Of a DNA stretch of 64,000 nucleotides, positions 9,405-18,898 are shown piece after piece. Below the pieces are notes generated by a model. That model was not told where the DNA came from. It was given only the letters and a program-made list of their open reading frames with translations, and made no database searches. A program made the position numbers and the translations under genes. Source of the stretch: Maribacter huludaoensis (GTDB taxonomy: Bacteria; Bacteroidota; Bacteroidia; Flavobacteriales; Flavobacteriaceae); assembly GCF_029350945.1 (NCBI RefSeq), contig NZ_JARKMS010000008.1, positions 50,443 through 114,442 on the forward strand, written 5' to 3'. The number at the start of each line of letters is the position of its first letter. Position 1 is the first letter of the stretch.

Positions 9405-10436
9405 TTATTCTGTACTGTTCTTACTGTAACTTCTCCATTTTTCTATGGCCAGCGTCATATCCTCCGGCACTTCAGAATCAAAACTCATTTGCTCTCCCGT
9501 AACAGGATGAACAAAGCCTAATGTTTTGGCATGCAAAGCTTGTCTTGGTAGTAATTTAAAGGTATTTTCAACAAATTGCTTGTACTTTGTAAAGGTTGTC
9601 CCCTTTAATATCTTTTCACCACCATAGCGTTCATCATTGAACAAAGTGTGACCAATGTATTTCATATGCACGCGTATTTGATGTGTTCTTCCGGTCTCTA
9701 ATTTACAGGATACCAAAGTAACGTAACCTAATCTTTCCAATACCTTAAAATTGGTTACCGCTTCCTTACCTTCTTCCCCTTCTGGAAAAACATGCATCTG
9801 TAAGCGGTTTTTAGGATTTCTACCTACATTGCCAACAATGGTGCCTTCGTCCTCTTCTATATTTCCCCAAACTAAAGCAACATACTCACGCTCAGAAGTT
9901 TTATCAAAAAATTGTTTTGCCAAATGTGTCATGGCCGCTTCTGTTTTAGCAACTACCAACAGACCTGAAGTATCTTTATCTATACGGTGTACCAAACCTG
10001 GTCTTTCATTACTGTTAGATGGCAGATTATCTGTATGATAAATCAATGCATTGATCAACGTTCCTGAATAATTACCATGACCCGGGTGCACTACCATGCC
10101 GGCGGGCTTGTTTACAACCATTAAAACATCATCTTCATACACAATATCTAACGGTATATCTTCCGGAACCAATAAAAATTCATGTGGCGGATGTTCAAAC
10201 AACACCTTTACCTCATCACCTGCTTTTACCTTGTAATTAGATTTTACAATTTTATCATTGACCCAAACATGACCGTCTTTGGCAGATTGTTGTATTTTAT
10301 TCCGTGTGGCATTTTCAATGAAATTCATTAAAAATTTATCTACTCGCAAAGGAACTTGACCTTTAGATGCTATTACTTTATGATGCTCAAAAAGTTCGCC
10401 ATCTTCATTTTCTGGGCGCTTAATATTCTCCTCCAT
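9405..10436 (-). CDS. rluD: RluD-type 23S rRNA pseudouridine synthase
   Basis: Converts specific uridines of 23S rRNA helix 69 to pseudouridine. The S4 RNA-binding domain covers about residues 30-80 (LRVDKFL, VWVNDKIVKSNYKVKAGDEV). The catalytic domain follows with VNKPAGMVVHPG, the active-site HRIDKDTSGLLV (Asp155), YVALVWG and ETGRTHQIRVHM. The 343 residues are typical, with a 20-residue acidic N-terminal extension. Its ATG directly abuts the TAG of the PASTA gene (stop 10437-10439), indicating one transcript. The exact uridine targets are inferred from the family. Confidence 0.93.
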   Translation of the reverse strand: MEENIKRPENEDGELFEHHKVIASKGQVPLRVDKFLMNFIENATRNKIQQSAKDGHVWVNDKIVKSNYKVKAGDEVKVLFEHPPHEFLLVPEDIPLDIVYEDDVLMVVNKPAGMVVHPGHGNYSGTLINALIYHTDNLPSNSNERPGLVHRIDKDTSGLLVVAKTEAAMTHLAKQFFDKTSEREYVALVWGNIEEDEGTIVGNVGRNPKNRLQMHVFPEGEEGKEAVTNFKVLERLGYVTLVSCKLETGRTHQIRVHMKYIGHTLFNDERYGGEKILKGTTFTKYKQFVENTFKLLPRQALHAKTLGFVHPVTGEQMSFDSEVPEDMTLAIEKWRSYSKNSTE

Positions 10437-11027
10437 CTAATCTTCAGATTCCGCTTTAATTATCGCTCTTTCAGTAATACTACCATTACCGCAAACCAAC
10501 TCTATCTTGGATGTTTTAGGTAATTTATCACCAGGCTTTATATCTTTTCCCTTATACTTTATACGATATACCATATCCTTGCCCAATTCATCTACGTAGG
10601 TAACGCGCTGCACATCAAGACCTACAGCTTTCAACATAGAAGAGGCATTTCGCTTGGTTACCTGAATAATCTTTGGAACGGTTACTTTTTTGTATCCTGA
10701 GGGATTTACGGTGAAATATATTTTTCTATTCTCCTTAACTTTTGATCCCGCACTAGGATTCTGTTCAATAATTGAAAACCTTGGGTAATCTGGATTATAG
10801 TTTGCCGAGTCCAAAACTTCATATCGTAAACCGGCTTCTTCTATTGATTTTCTCATGTCCATCACAGATTTTTTAGAAAAATCCGGTACTTCCACAAACT
10901 CGCCATGATTGGTGGTACTATTTAAATATCTTAAAACGAGAAAAATCGTAATAATTAATACCAAAACTGCAAGACCTAACTGAATAAAGAAGGTTTTGCT
11001 TTTTAAAAAATTGAAAAAATTCCTCAT
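10437..11027 (-). CDS. PASTA-domain single-pass membrane protein
   Basis: A 196-residue protein with a short cytoplasmic start (MRNFFNFLKSKT), one transmembrane helix (about residues 13-35) and two PASTA-like repeats (about 45-110 and 112-185) showing VPDF, SIIEQNPSAGSKV, VTVPKI and IKPGDKLPKTSKI. PASTA domains bind peptidoglycan or muropeptide-like ligands. No kinase or transpeptidase domain is attached, as usual for this Bacteroidota family. It shares an operon with rluD and is divergent from ddl, a placement that suits a wall-related role. The ATG at 11027 is chosen over 11105 because a -7 element lies at 11045-11052 and the 26 extra residues are poorly protein-like. Confidence 0.85.
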   Translation of the reverse strand: MRNFFNFLKSKTFFIQLGLAVLVLIITIFLVLRYLNSTTNHGEFVEVPDFSKKSVMDMRKSIEEAGLRYEVLDSANYNPDYPRFSIIEQNPSAGSKVKENRKIYFTVNPSGYKKVTVPKIIQVTKRNASSMLKAVGLDVQRVTYVDELGKDMVYRIKYKGKDIKPGDKLPKTSKIELVCGNGSITERAIIKAESED

Positions 11028-11044
11028 ACCTATTATTTGACCCG

Positions 11045-11052
11045 ACAAATAT
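11045..11052 (-). promoter_or_regulatory. TAnnTTTG -7 element of PASTA-rluD operon
   Basis: TATATTTG on the minus strand, 18 bp upstream of the ATG at 11027. No convincing -33 TTG was found at usual spacing, so only the -7 element is claimed. Confidence 0.4.
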
Positions 11053-11201
11053 AGTAAATGCCCCCATACCATTTTGCAGCATTGGTTTATACTTGTTGGG
11101 ATCATAAAAAATTCTTGTTATTTGTTGAATGCCCAATGTTTTCTTTTTTATTTTATTTCAATGCTTCATCTTTGCTTTAACATTCTTAATAGACCATACA
11201 T

Positions 11202-12176
11202 ATGAAAAAAAATATAGCAATTATCATGGGCGGTTATTCTAGCGAATATAAAATATCGCTTAAAAGTGGAAATGTGGTCTATGATTTTCTTAATAAAGAT
11301 AAATTCAATCTGTATAGAATACATATCTTTAAAGATAAATGGGTCTATATTGATGAAAAGGACAATGAGACACCTATAGACAGAAATGATTTCTCCATTC
11401 CTTTAAAAGGAGCATCTATTACTTTTGATTGTGTTTTTAATGCCATACATGGCTCACCGGGGGAAGACGGACTCATGCAAGCTTATTTTGAACTATTGGG
11501 CATTAAGCACACTTCTTGTAATTTCTACCAAGCCGCCCTTACTTTTAACAAGCGCGATTTATTGAGTGTTTTAAAACCTTATGGAATTAAAGCCGCACCA
11601 TCTTACTACCTAAATCTAGGTGATGAAATAAATGAATCCGAAATCATTGACAAGGTCAAATTACCCTGCTTTGTAAAGGCAAATAAATCTGGTAGCAGTT
11701 TTGGCATTACCAAAGTCTATAAAGCAGAAGAGCTTAAAGGCGCCATTGAAACAGCCTATAAAGAAGATGATGAAATTATTATTGAAGGTTTTCTTGATGG
11801 CACAGAGGTTTCTGTAGGCGTATTAAAATTAAATGGGAAAACCACCGTATTTCCTATTACAGAAATAGTATCGGAAAATGATTTCTTTGACTATCAAGCA
11901 AAATACGAAGGCAAATCTCAAGAAATAACTCCGGCAAGAATAAGTGCTGAACAATTAGAAAAAGTAACCAAAGCATCTAAAAGAATATATGATGTGCTTA
12001 AAATGACAGGTTTTTCTAGAAGTGAATTTATATTCATTGGTAACGAACCATATTTATTGGAAATGAACACAACACCAGGTTTAACTACTGAGAGTATTTT
12101 ACCGCAGCAAGCTAAGCAGGCCGGTATTGAATTAAGTATGTTATTTGAGTACGCCATTAACGAGGCATTGTCATAA
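11202..12176 (+). CDS. ddl: D-alanine--D-alanine ligase
   Basis: ATP-grasp enzyme that makes the D-Ala-D-Ala end of the peptidoglycan precursor in the cytoplasm. Landmarks in 324 residues: MGGYSSEYKISLKSG (substrate Glu/Ser loop), AIHGSPGEDG, the ATP-binding KANKSGSSFGI and IIEGFLDGTEVSVG, and LLEMNTTPGLTTESI with the Mg-binding Glu and Asn. Slightly shorter than some Ddl proteins but complete. It is divergent from the PASTA-rluD pair (175 bp) and followed by coaD (125 bp), a gene grouping common in flavobacteria. ATG at 11202. Confidence 0.95.
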   Translation: MKKNIAIIMGGYSSEYKISLKSGNVVYDFLNKDKFNLYRIHIFKDKWVYIDEKDNETPIDRNDFSIPLKGASITFDCVFNAIHGSPGEDGLMQAYFELLGIKHTSCNFYQAALTFNKRDLLSVLKPYGIKAAPSYYLNLGDEINESEIIDKVKLPCFVKANKSGSSFGITKVYKAEELKGAIETAYKEDDEIIIEGFLDGTEVSVGVLKLNGKTTVFPITEIVSENDFFDYQAKYEGKSQEITPARISAEQLEKVTKASKRIYDVLKMTGFSRSEFIFIGNEPYLLEMNTTPGLTTESILPQQAKQAGIELSMLFEYAINEALS

Positions 12177-12204
12177 TTTGACTATATTTAAGAATTAAAT
12201 TACC

Positions 12205-12221
12205 CGCAGGCAAAGCCTGCG
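12205..12221. repeat. GC-rich palindrome between ddl and coaD
   Basis: CGCAGGC-AAA-GCCTGCG, a 7-bp perfect stem in an otherwise AT-rich gap with no T-run. It may be a REP-like element, an attenuated terminator or a binding site. Confidence 0.45.
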
Positions 12222-12301
12222 AGGTATTGATAAAAAACAACAAATAATTTGACCAAAACATCGGATTATTTTAAATCTCGATTATCCAGTAAAATACACA
12301 T

Positions 12302-12754
12302 ATGAGACGCGCAATTTTTCCAGGTTCTTTTGACCCTTTAACTTTAGGACATCATGATATAATTATGCGTGGCATAACTTTATTTGACGAGGTCATTATT
12401 GCCATTGGAAAAAATGCCGATAAAAAGTACATGTTCAGCTTAGAACAGCGTATACAATTTATAGAGGAAGCCTTTAAAGATGTTCCTTCAATTACTGTGA
12501 AATCATATGTAGGACTCACTGTAGATTTTTGTAAGAAAGTCGATGCCAACTTTATTTTAAGAGGATTACGAAATCCGGGCGATTTTGAATTTGAGAAGGC
12601 AATTGCACATACCAATAGAAAATTATCTGAGATAGAAACCGTGTTTCTATTGACCTCATCGGGCAAATCATACATAAGCTCGTCTATAGTTAGAGACGTT
12701 ATACGCAATGGAGGTGACTATACAGGTTTAGTACCCAATTCTGTAAGAAAATGA
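12302..12754 (+). CDS. coaD: Phosphopantetheine adenylyltransferase
   Basis: Penultimate step of coenzyme A synthesis: transfers AMP from ATP to 4'-phosphopantetheine, giving dephospho-CoA. The 150-residue nucleotidyltransferase fold shows GSFDPLTLGHHDII (TxGH-like ATP motif), FILRGLRNPGDFEFE (substrate binding) and SGKSYISSSIVRDV (ISSxxxR-type signature). Length is usual for hexameric CoaD. ATG at 12302, 125 bp after ddl, with a GC-rich palindrome between them. Confidence 0.95.
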   Translation: MRRAIFPGSFDPLTLGHHDIIMRGITLFDEVIIAIGKNADKKYMFSLEQRIQFIEEAFKDVPSITVKSYVGLTVDFCKKVDANFILRGLRNPGDFEFEKAIAHTNRKLSEIETVFLLTSSGKSYISSSIVRDVIRNGGDYTGLVPNSVRK

Positions 12755-12877
12755 GTGTATTTCGTCGGCCTGACAACAGATAAACCACTTTCAACCACAA
12801 CTTTTCGCAAAAACACAACAATTTAGGTGGGCAAACTACAATTTTCCTATAAATTCGTAAGAAAATTCTTTCCACCA

Positions 12878-14725
12878 ATGATTAGATCAAAAAATAGTTC
12901 ATCGTTTTCTTTAGATTGGATCAAACAAATTCCATCATCTATTGTTATTGTAGATACTAACTTTAAGTTAATTAGTGCATCGCCAAGATGGGAGGCTGAT
13001 TTTCAACTCGATCTAGAGCCAATAAAGGGTAAATATTTTGTTGACTTGTTTCCTGAGTTGGCACAAGAACTTAAAACAAGATTAAAATATAGTTTAGACG
13101 GCCTTCGTGATATAAAGTTTAAATACAATGCCAATAAATGTAAGTATGCATCAAAAGATTCTATTTGGCATTTAAACCCTTGGAAAGATGGTTATGGCAA
13201 TATCATTGGCGTAATCATAAAAATTGACCCCATAACCAAGACCCAAGAACTGGAATTGGAACTACATAGAACCAAACTAATTCTTAATAATAAAACTACA
13301 GTCGCTAAGATTGGTAGTTGGGAATTGGACACTATAAATAATTCTTTGCTTTGGACACCTATAGTCAACAAAATCTATGGTCTTCCGGCAAATTTTGAAC
13401 CAACTTTGGAAACGGCTATAGATTTTTATGAAGATGAATCTAAAAAAGTAATACAAAAAGTTGTTGATGAGGCAACCACCTTAGGTAAACCTTGGAATGT
13501 AAAAGCACAATTAATACAAAAAAACGGTACGGTAATATGGGTCAATACTATTGGAAGACCTAAGTTTAAAGACGGTGTTTGCACTAGAATAATTGGTACC
13601 ATACAACAAGTAGACCAAGAAAATAAAATTGAGGTCAAAAATACAATACTTGAGACAGAGCTTAGCGAATATCCTTTATTTGAAAAAGTTCCTTTTGGCC
13701 TTGCCATTATAGATTTTAAAAACGGAAAATTTTTAAATGTAAATGAACAATTTGCAAAACTCTCAGGTTTTGAAAAAGAATATTTTATCAATAAAAACTT
13801 TAAGGAATTTATAGGTAAAACATTTCTAAAAAAAGAAACGGACATTGTAAATCAATTAAAGGAAAAAGAATCTTTTGATCCTATAGATTTTACTTTTATA
13901 AATAAATTAGGCCATACGTTAAACCTTAAGGTAACCGGAAATCTTGTAAACGGGCTGAATAATAGGACAAGTATTTTATGTACTATTCAGAATATTACCA
14001 CGCAAACCCAGTTAGAAAAAAAGTTAAAAAACACCATTAATGCAGCTAAAGAAAAAAATGAGCAGCTTTTAAACTTTGCCCATATGGTATCACATAATTT
14101 AAAAACACACGCAACAAATTTTTCGTTGTTGTTGAATTTTTTAAATGATGAGACAGGTTTGGTTCAACGTAACAAATATATGAACATGCTATTCAGCGCT
14201 TCGGATAACTTATCTGAAACCATCAAGGGACTAAGAGAAATAGTAGCCGTAAAATCTAGTATTAATGAAGAGAAAAAATTACTGTCTCTCAACGAAAGTC
14301 TATTTGTAGTTGAACAGAATGTTGCCGGTCTATTGAAAGAAACCAATGGTAAAATCATTAACGAAATACCGGAAACAACCCAGGTAAAAGCCCTACCCGC
14401 CTATCTAAATAGTATTTTGACCAATTGTATTACAAATTCCATTAAGTATAGATGTGAGGAAAAGAAACCGATAATAATACTTAGCGTAGAAGAAGATAAA
14501 AACTACACGATACTAAATGTTGAAGATAACGGACTAGGTATTGACATGGAAAAATATGGAGATCAAATTTTTGGACTATATAAAACCTTTCATAGGAATA
14601 AAGATTCTAGAGGAATTGGGCTGTACATAACCAAAAATCAAATGGAAGCAATGAACGGAAAAATTACCGTTGATAGTATTCCTAACCAAGGAACTACTTT
14701 TAAGTTCTATTTCAACAAAAAGTAA
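12878..14725 (+). CDS. PAS-domain sensor histidine kinase (first of tandem pair)
   Basis: Soluble multi-PAS histidine kinase with no transmembrane helix, so a cytoplasmic sensor. About three PAS-like regions (one from SSIVIVDTNFKLI, one around IGSWELDTINNSLLW with its PAC at VIWVNTIGRPKF, one around FGLAIIDFKNGKF) lead into a helical linker. Then come HisKA (HMVSHNLKTH, phospho-His at codon 14093-14095) and HATPase (NCITNSIKYR, VEDNGLGID, FGLYKTFHRN, RGIGLYITK). The ligand is unknown. It is a clear paralogue of the next gene. A GTG at 12827 would add 17 residues; some similarity (FVR then Met-Ile) exists upstream in both paralogues, so the start is uncertain. The partner is probably the response regulator at 16680. 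Confidence 0.85.
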   Translation: MIRSKNSSSFSLDWIKQIPSSIVIVDTNFKLISASPRWEADFQLDLEPIKGKYFVDLFPELAQELKTRLKYSLDGLRDIKFKYNANKCKYASKDSIWHLNPWKDGYGNIIGVIIKIDPITKTQELELELHRTKLILNNKTTVAKIGSWELDTINNSLLWTPIVNKIYGLPANFEPTLETAIDFYEDESKKVIQKVVDEATTLGKPWNVKAQLIQKNGTVIWVNTIGRPKFKDGVCTRIIGTIQQVDQENKIEVKNTILETELSEYPLFEKVPFGLAIIDFKNGKFLNVNEQFAKLSGFEKEYFINKNFKEFIGKTFLKKETDIVNQLKEKESFDPIDFTFINKLGHTLNLKVTGNLVNGLNNRTSILCTIQNITTQTQLEKKLKNTINAAKEKNEQLLNFAHMVSHNLKTHATNFSLLLNFLNDETGLVQRNKYMNMLFSASDNLSETIKGLREIVAVKSSINEEKKLLSLNESLFVVEQNVAGLLKETNGKIINEIPETTQVKALPAYLNSILTNCITNSIKYRCEEKKPIIILSVEEDKNYTILNVEDNGLGIDMEKYGDQIFGLYKTFHRNKDSRGIGLYITKNQMEAMNGKITVDSIPNQGTTFKFYFNKK

Positions 14726-14839
14726 AAATTCATCATTTAAAAAGAATAATAATTGTTATACAACGTAAATGACAACATTCACAACAATAATATAGCCAAA
14801 TACGACATTCCCACTACCTTTGTAAGAAATTACATCGGT

Positions 14840-16693
14840 ATGATAAAAGTTCCCCAAATATCAAATGCTTCGTACCTAATTAGACAATTGCCAACACCAA
14901 CGGCGTTTATTGACACTAATTACAATATTGTTCAGACATCTGACAAGTGGTCTAGCATTTTTGACAAGAATGAAGCGTGTAGCGACTCCAAAAGCTTATT
15001 TGCTGTATTCCCCAATTTAAGCCATAAATGGAAAATGGTATTAAATAATTGTTTTAAAGGAAATCCGCAACCCATGGGCATTCATCAATCTATTGACTGT
15101 ACAGGTCATGAACAATGGTTTGAATGGACAAATGCACCATGGTATGATACGGACGAAAATATAGTAGGCGCAATAATTCAATTAAGCAATATTACCGAAG
15201 CTGTCAACAATGAGCTAGAACTCAACAAAAAGGAATTACTTTTAGAGCAGCAAGCAGAAATCACCAAAATTGGTCGATGGGAATATAATATTGCCGAGAA
15301 CAAATTATTCTGGTGTTCCACTACAAAATCTATTCATGAGGTTTCACCGGGTTTTGTACCAAATATTGAAACAGCCCTATTTTACTATAAAGAGGGCCAT
15401 AGTAGAAACGCAATATCCATGGCGCTGTTTGAAGCTCAGAACAATGGTAAAGCCTGGAGTAATCTAAAACTGCAAATTATAACGAGTTCAGGAAAAGAAA
15501 AGTGGGTTATGGCCGGGGGAAAACCTATTTACAATAAAGGTAAAATGGTGGGTCTCATAGGTACTTTTCAAGATATTCACGAGCAAGTAGAAGCGGACAT
15601 CAAGACTATAGATAACGAAAAATTATTAAGAACCTTGATCGACAATTTACCGGTCAATGTTTATATTAAAGATACCGAATCAAGAAAAGTCTTAATCAAC
15701 AAAGCAGAATGTGAATATTTAGGTGTCAACAACCCAAAAGACATCATTGGAAAAAATGATTTTCAACTGTATTCATATGAAGTTGCCAAAAAGTCAAGAG
15801 AAGAAGATTTAAAGGTTATGAACACCTTAAAACCAGTTATTGGCAAAGAAATAGTTAGAACCACTTTAAGCGGCAAGGAAACCTCTTTTTTAAGCTCTAA
15901 AATTCCACTTTTAAACAACAAGGGTATTGCATATGGTATAGTAGGCATCAGTTTGGACATTACCCCTTTAAAAGAAAAGGAAAAAGAACTTAGAAATATT
16001 ATAAACATTGCCTCTGTACAAAATAAAAAGCTTTTAAATTTCGCTCATATAGTTTCACACAACCTTCGTTCACACTCTGCCAATTTCTCAATGTTACTGA
16101 GCTTTTTAGAAAGCGAAAGTGATGAAAACGAAAAAAAGAGTATAATTAAAATGCTAACCAAAGCATCTAATAATCTTTTGGAGACACTAGATAATTTAAA
16201 CGAAGTGGTATCAATTAATACCAATACCAATATTGCCATCAAAGAAATGAACTTGAACAATAAGGTAGTTGATGTTTGCAAAAACCTTTCTCCTTTTATT
16301 TTAAACAGTAAAAGTAAAATTGAAAATATTATTCCTACGGATTTTGAAATAAAAACGGTACCGGCATACTTAGACAGTATTCTAACCAACTTTATTTCTA
16401 ATGCAATAAAATATAAACACCCAGAGAGACAAGGGCATATCATTCTAAGCGCTGAGAGAAAAGCGGGCTATGCAATTCTTTCCATAAAGGATAACGGCCT
16501 AGGCATTGACCTGGAAAAATATGGAGAAAAGTTATTTGGAATGTATAAAACCTTTCATGACCATAAAGATGCCAGAGGAATAGGTCTATACTTAACAAAG
16601 AATCAAATAGATGCCATGAACGGTAAGGTAGAAGTTAGTAGCGAAGTAGGTAAAGGAACAGAATTTAAAATTTTTTTTAATGAAAAAAATTAA
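14840..16693 (+). CDS. PAS-domain sensor histidine kinase (second of tandem pair)
   Basis: Cytoplasmic PAS kinase with the same plan as its upstream neighbour: PAS regions beginning near TPTAFIDTNYNIV, IGRWEYNIAENKLFW and the VYIKDTESRKVLINKA type, then HisKA (HIVSHNLRSH, phospho-His at 16058-16060) and HATPase (NFISNAIKYK, IKDNGLGID, FGMYKTFHDH, RGIGLYLTK). The third PAS is of a different subtype (with IIGKNDFQLY) from that of the first kinase, suggesting a distinct signal. Its C terminus overlaps the response regulator gene by 14 nt. A TTG at 14753 would add 29 residues; the ATG at 14840 is preferred because it aligns with the first kinase. The signal is unknown. Confidence 0.85.
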   Translation: MIKVPQISNASYLIRQLPTPTAFIDTNYNIVQTSDKWSSIFDKNEACSDSKSLFAVFPNLSHKWKMVLNNCFKGNPQPMGIHQSIDCTGHEQWFEWTNAPWYDTDENIVGAIIQLSNITEAVNNELELNKKELLLEQQAEITKIGRWEYNIAENKLFWCSTTKSIHEVSPGFVPNIETALFYYKEGHSRNAISMALFEAQNNGKAWSNLKLQIITSSGKEKWVMAGGKPIYNKGKMVGLIGTFQDIHEQVEADIKTIDNEKLLRTLIDNLPVNVYIKDTESRKVLINKAECEYLGVNNPKDIIGKNDFQLYSYEVAKKSREEDLKVMNTLKPVIGKEIVRTTLSGKETSFLSSKIPLLNNKGIAYGIVGISLDITPLKEKEKELRNIINIASVQNKKLLNFAHIVSHNLRSHSANFSMLLSFLESESDENEKKSIIKMLTKASNNLLETLDNLNEVVSINTNTNIAIKEMNLNNKVVDVCKNLSPFILNSKSKIENIIPTDFEIKTVPAYLDSILTNFISNAIKYKHPERQGHIILSAERKAGYAILSIKDNGLGIDLEKYGEKLFGMYKTFHDHKDARGIGLYLTKNQIDAMNGKVEVSSEVGKGTEFKIFFNEKN

Positions 16694-17084
16694 TGATATC
16701 ACTATAATTGATGACGACGCTATTACCGTGTTCGGTTTACGAAAATTAATATCATCAAGTGTTGACTGTAGCTCAATAGAATCATATGATAACGGCAAAA
16801 TAGCATTAGACGCAATGACGGAGTTTTTTAAAAATGGACAAAAAATTCCACAAGTCATTTTTTTAGATATCAATATGCCTATAATGGATGGATGGGAGTT
16901 TTTAGAAGCTTTTATTAAAATTCCTATTAAAGATAAAATTAGAATAAATATCGTTACTTCTTCAATTGACCCTTTTGATAAAAAGCAATGGGAAAATTAT
17001 AAAAGTAAAAGCCATCATTTAATTACTTTCAATCAAAAACCTATTGATAGAAATAAAATATCAGAAATTACACAAGTAGCTTAA
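16680..17084 (+). CDS. Single-domain response regulator
   Basis: 134-residue receiver with no output domain. Seen: the acidic pocket IIDDDA, phospho-acceptor Asp63 in IFLDINMPIMDGWEF, the switch Thr/Ser in IVTSSI and the conserved Lys in NQKPI. It starts within the last 14 nt of the second kinase, so the two are probably translationally coupled. Such stand-alone receivers act by protein contact or as phosphorelay intermediates; the downstream partner is not visible here. It is the only receiver beside the two kinases and is inferred to serve both. Confidence 0.9.
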   Translation: MKKINDITIIDDDAITVFGLRKLISSSVDCSSIESYDNGKIALDAMTEFFKNGQKIPQVIFLDINMPIMDGWEFLEAFIKIPIKDKIRINIVTSSIDPFDKKQWENYKSKSHHLITFNQKPIDRNKISEITQVA

Positions 17085-17152
17085 GGCAATAAAAGTATTG
17101 ATTATTTTTACATTCAGTTCATGGTATTAATTGCCTTTGTAATTGTCTGTTT

Positions 17153-18895
17153 ATGAAAAATATATCATTCATCTTTTTAGCACTATTAATTTTCTCTTGT
17201 GAAAGTAAAGTTGAGAATACTAAAACAGATTTTCTTACTCCTTTTGAAGTTTCAAACAAAAAAGAGACTGCAACCTACAACGAGGTCATAGATTTTTACA
17301 TAAAACTATCCAAAGAATTTTCTTCGATCAATATACAAACCATTGGCAATACTGACAGCGGTGAGCCTTTGCATGTTGTCACCTATAGTCCAAAAGGAGA
17401 TTTTGATTACAAAAAACTTAGCGAGACCAATACCATGATGTTAATCAACAATGGTATACACCCTGGTGAAAGTGACGGTATTGATGCTACAATGCTTTTA
17501 TTTAGAGATTTGGCCGGCAATGAAATTAAAACACCACAGAAAACTATAATAGCTACAATTCCTATCTATAATGTAGGAGGGGCGCTCAATAGGAACAGTA
17601 CTACTCGTGCCAACCAAAACGGACCATTGGAATATGGTTTTAGAGGCAATGCAAAAAACTACGATTTAAATAGAGATTTCATTAAAACCGATACCAAGAA
17701 CGCCAAGACATTTGCAAAAATTTTTCATCTCATAAATCCTGATATTTTTATAGACAACCATGTAAGCAATGGTGCGGATTACCAATACACACTTACACAT
17801 TTATTTACGCAACATAATAAATTGGGCGGTGAATTAGGTGAATACGTTCATGGCTCATTAATGCCTCAACTACAAGATTCTTTATCAAAAGCCAATTGGG
17901 ATATTACCCCATATGTTAATGTATTCAATAGTCCACCTGAAAATGGTTTTCAACAATTTATGGACCACCCAAGATATTCTACAGGTTATACCACATTGTT
18001 CAATACCGTAGGCATGATGGTAGAGACACATATGTTAAAACCATACCACATGCGTGTAGAAGGTACCTATCAACTAATGAAAAACATGATTTCCATTACC
18101 GATAACGATGGCAGCAAAATAAAAAACTTAAGAAATGCGGCATTTTCAAAGAACAGCAAAAAAGAACATTACCCTATTTCCTGGACAGTTGACGCTACCA
18201 AAAATTCCAAGTATATATTCAAAGGCTATCGGGCAGATACGATTATTAGTGATGTTACAGAATCAACTAGACTTAAATACAACCGAAATTTTCCGATTGA
18301 AAAAGAAGTAATCTACCAAGATTATTATATGGCTACAGACTCCGTTAAAATTCCTAAAGCGTATGTATTGGGCAAACAGTGGGAAAATATTATAGAAAAA
18401 TTAGATCTGAACAAAATTACGTATTCCACGCTTAAAAAAGACTCGGCCATAACAGTAGAGAGCTATAGGATAAATGAATACCAGACTTACACATCACCTT
18501 ATGAAGGACATTACCCACATTACAATACAACCGTAACTAAAACCGAGGAGAATAAAGTATTCTTGGCAGGAGATATTATTATACCAACAGGTCAGCCAGG
18601 TTTTAGATATATTTTAGAAACTTTAGAACCTTCTGCCGTAGATTCATTTTTTAATTGGAATTATTTTGACACCATTCTTCAACAAAAAGAAGGTTTCTCT
18701 CCATATGTTTTTGAAGATACCGCACTAAAACTTTTAGAGACAGATTCTATTCTTAAGGCAGAATTTGATCATAAAAAAATGCATGAACCAGATTTCAACC
18801 AAAACTGGTACATGCAATTAGATTGGCTTTTTAAAAAAAGTAATCTTTATGAAAAGGCACATTTACAATATCCGGTCTATAGAATAAAGCAATAG
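17153..18895 (+). CDS. M14-family zinc carboxypeptidase-like lipoprotein
   Basis: Envelope metallopeptidase of the M14 type. The signal peptide ends in lipobox LIFSC (Cys16) followed by ESKVE. Zinc motif HPGE-SDG (His-x-x-Glu) near residue 100 and the third ligand His in FIDNHVSNG near residue 201 are visible, with substrate-binding Arg and Asn residues around KNYDLNRDF. The downstream half (from about residue 310) carries the beta-rich extension seen in related flavobacterial peptidases. Length is 580 aa. It follows the two-component operon by 68 bp and is convergent with the Nudix gene (3-bp gap). The cleaved substrate cannot be told; peptide or peptidoglycan fragments are possible. Confidence 0.85.
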   Translation: MKNISFIFLALLIFSCESKVENTKTDFLTPFEVSNKKETATYNEVIDFYIKLSKEFSSINIQTIGNTDSGEPLHVVTYSPKGDFDYKKLSETNTMMLINNGIHPGESDGIDATMLLFRDLAGNEIKTPQKTIIATIPIYNVGGALNRNSTTRANQNGPLEYGFRGNAKNYDLNRDFIKTDTKNAKTFAKIFHLINPDIFIDNHVSNGADYQYTLTHLFTQHNKLGGELGEYVHGSLMPQLQDSLSKANWDITPYVNVFNSPPENGFQQFMDHPRYSTGYTTLFNTVGMMVETHMLKPYHMRVEGTYQLMKNMISITDNDGSKIKNLRNAAFSKNSKKEHYPISWTVDATKNSKYIFKGYRADTIISDVTESTRLKYNRNFPIEKEVIYQDYYMATDSVKIPKAYVLGKQWENIIEKLDLNKITYSTLKKDSAITVESYRINEYQTYTSPYEGHYPHYNTTVTKTEENKVFLAGDIIIPTGQPGFRYILETLEPSAVDSFFNWNYFDTILQQKEGFSPYVFEDTALKLLETDSILKAEFDHKKMHEPDFNQNWYMQLDWLFKKSNLYEKAHLQYPVYRIKQ

Positions 18896-18898
18896 ACG

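Noticed and set aside
12827..16693. Tandem kinases considered as one gene broken by a frameshift
   Set aside because: Each has a complete HisKA and HATPase and its own N-terminal PAS region. They are duplicates, not halves.
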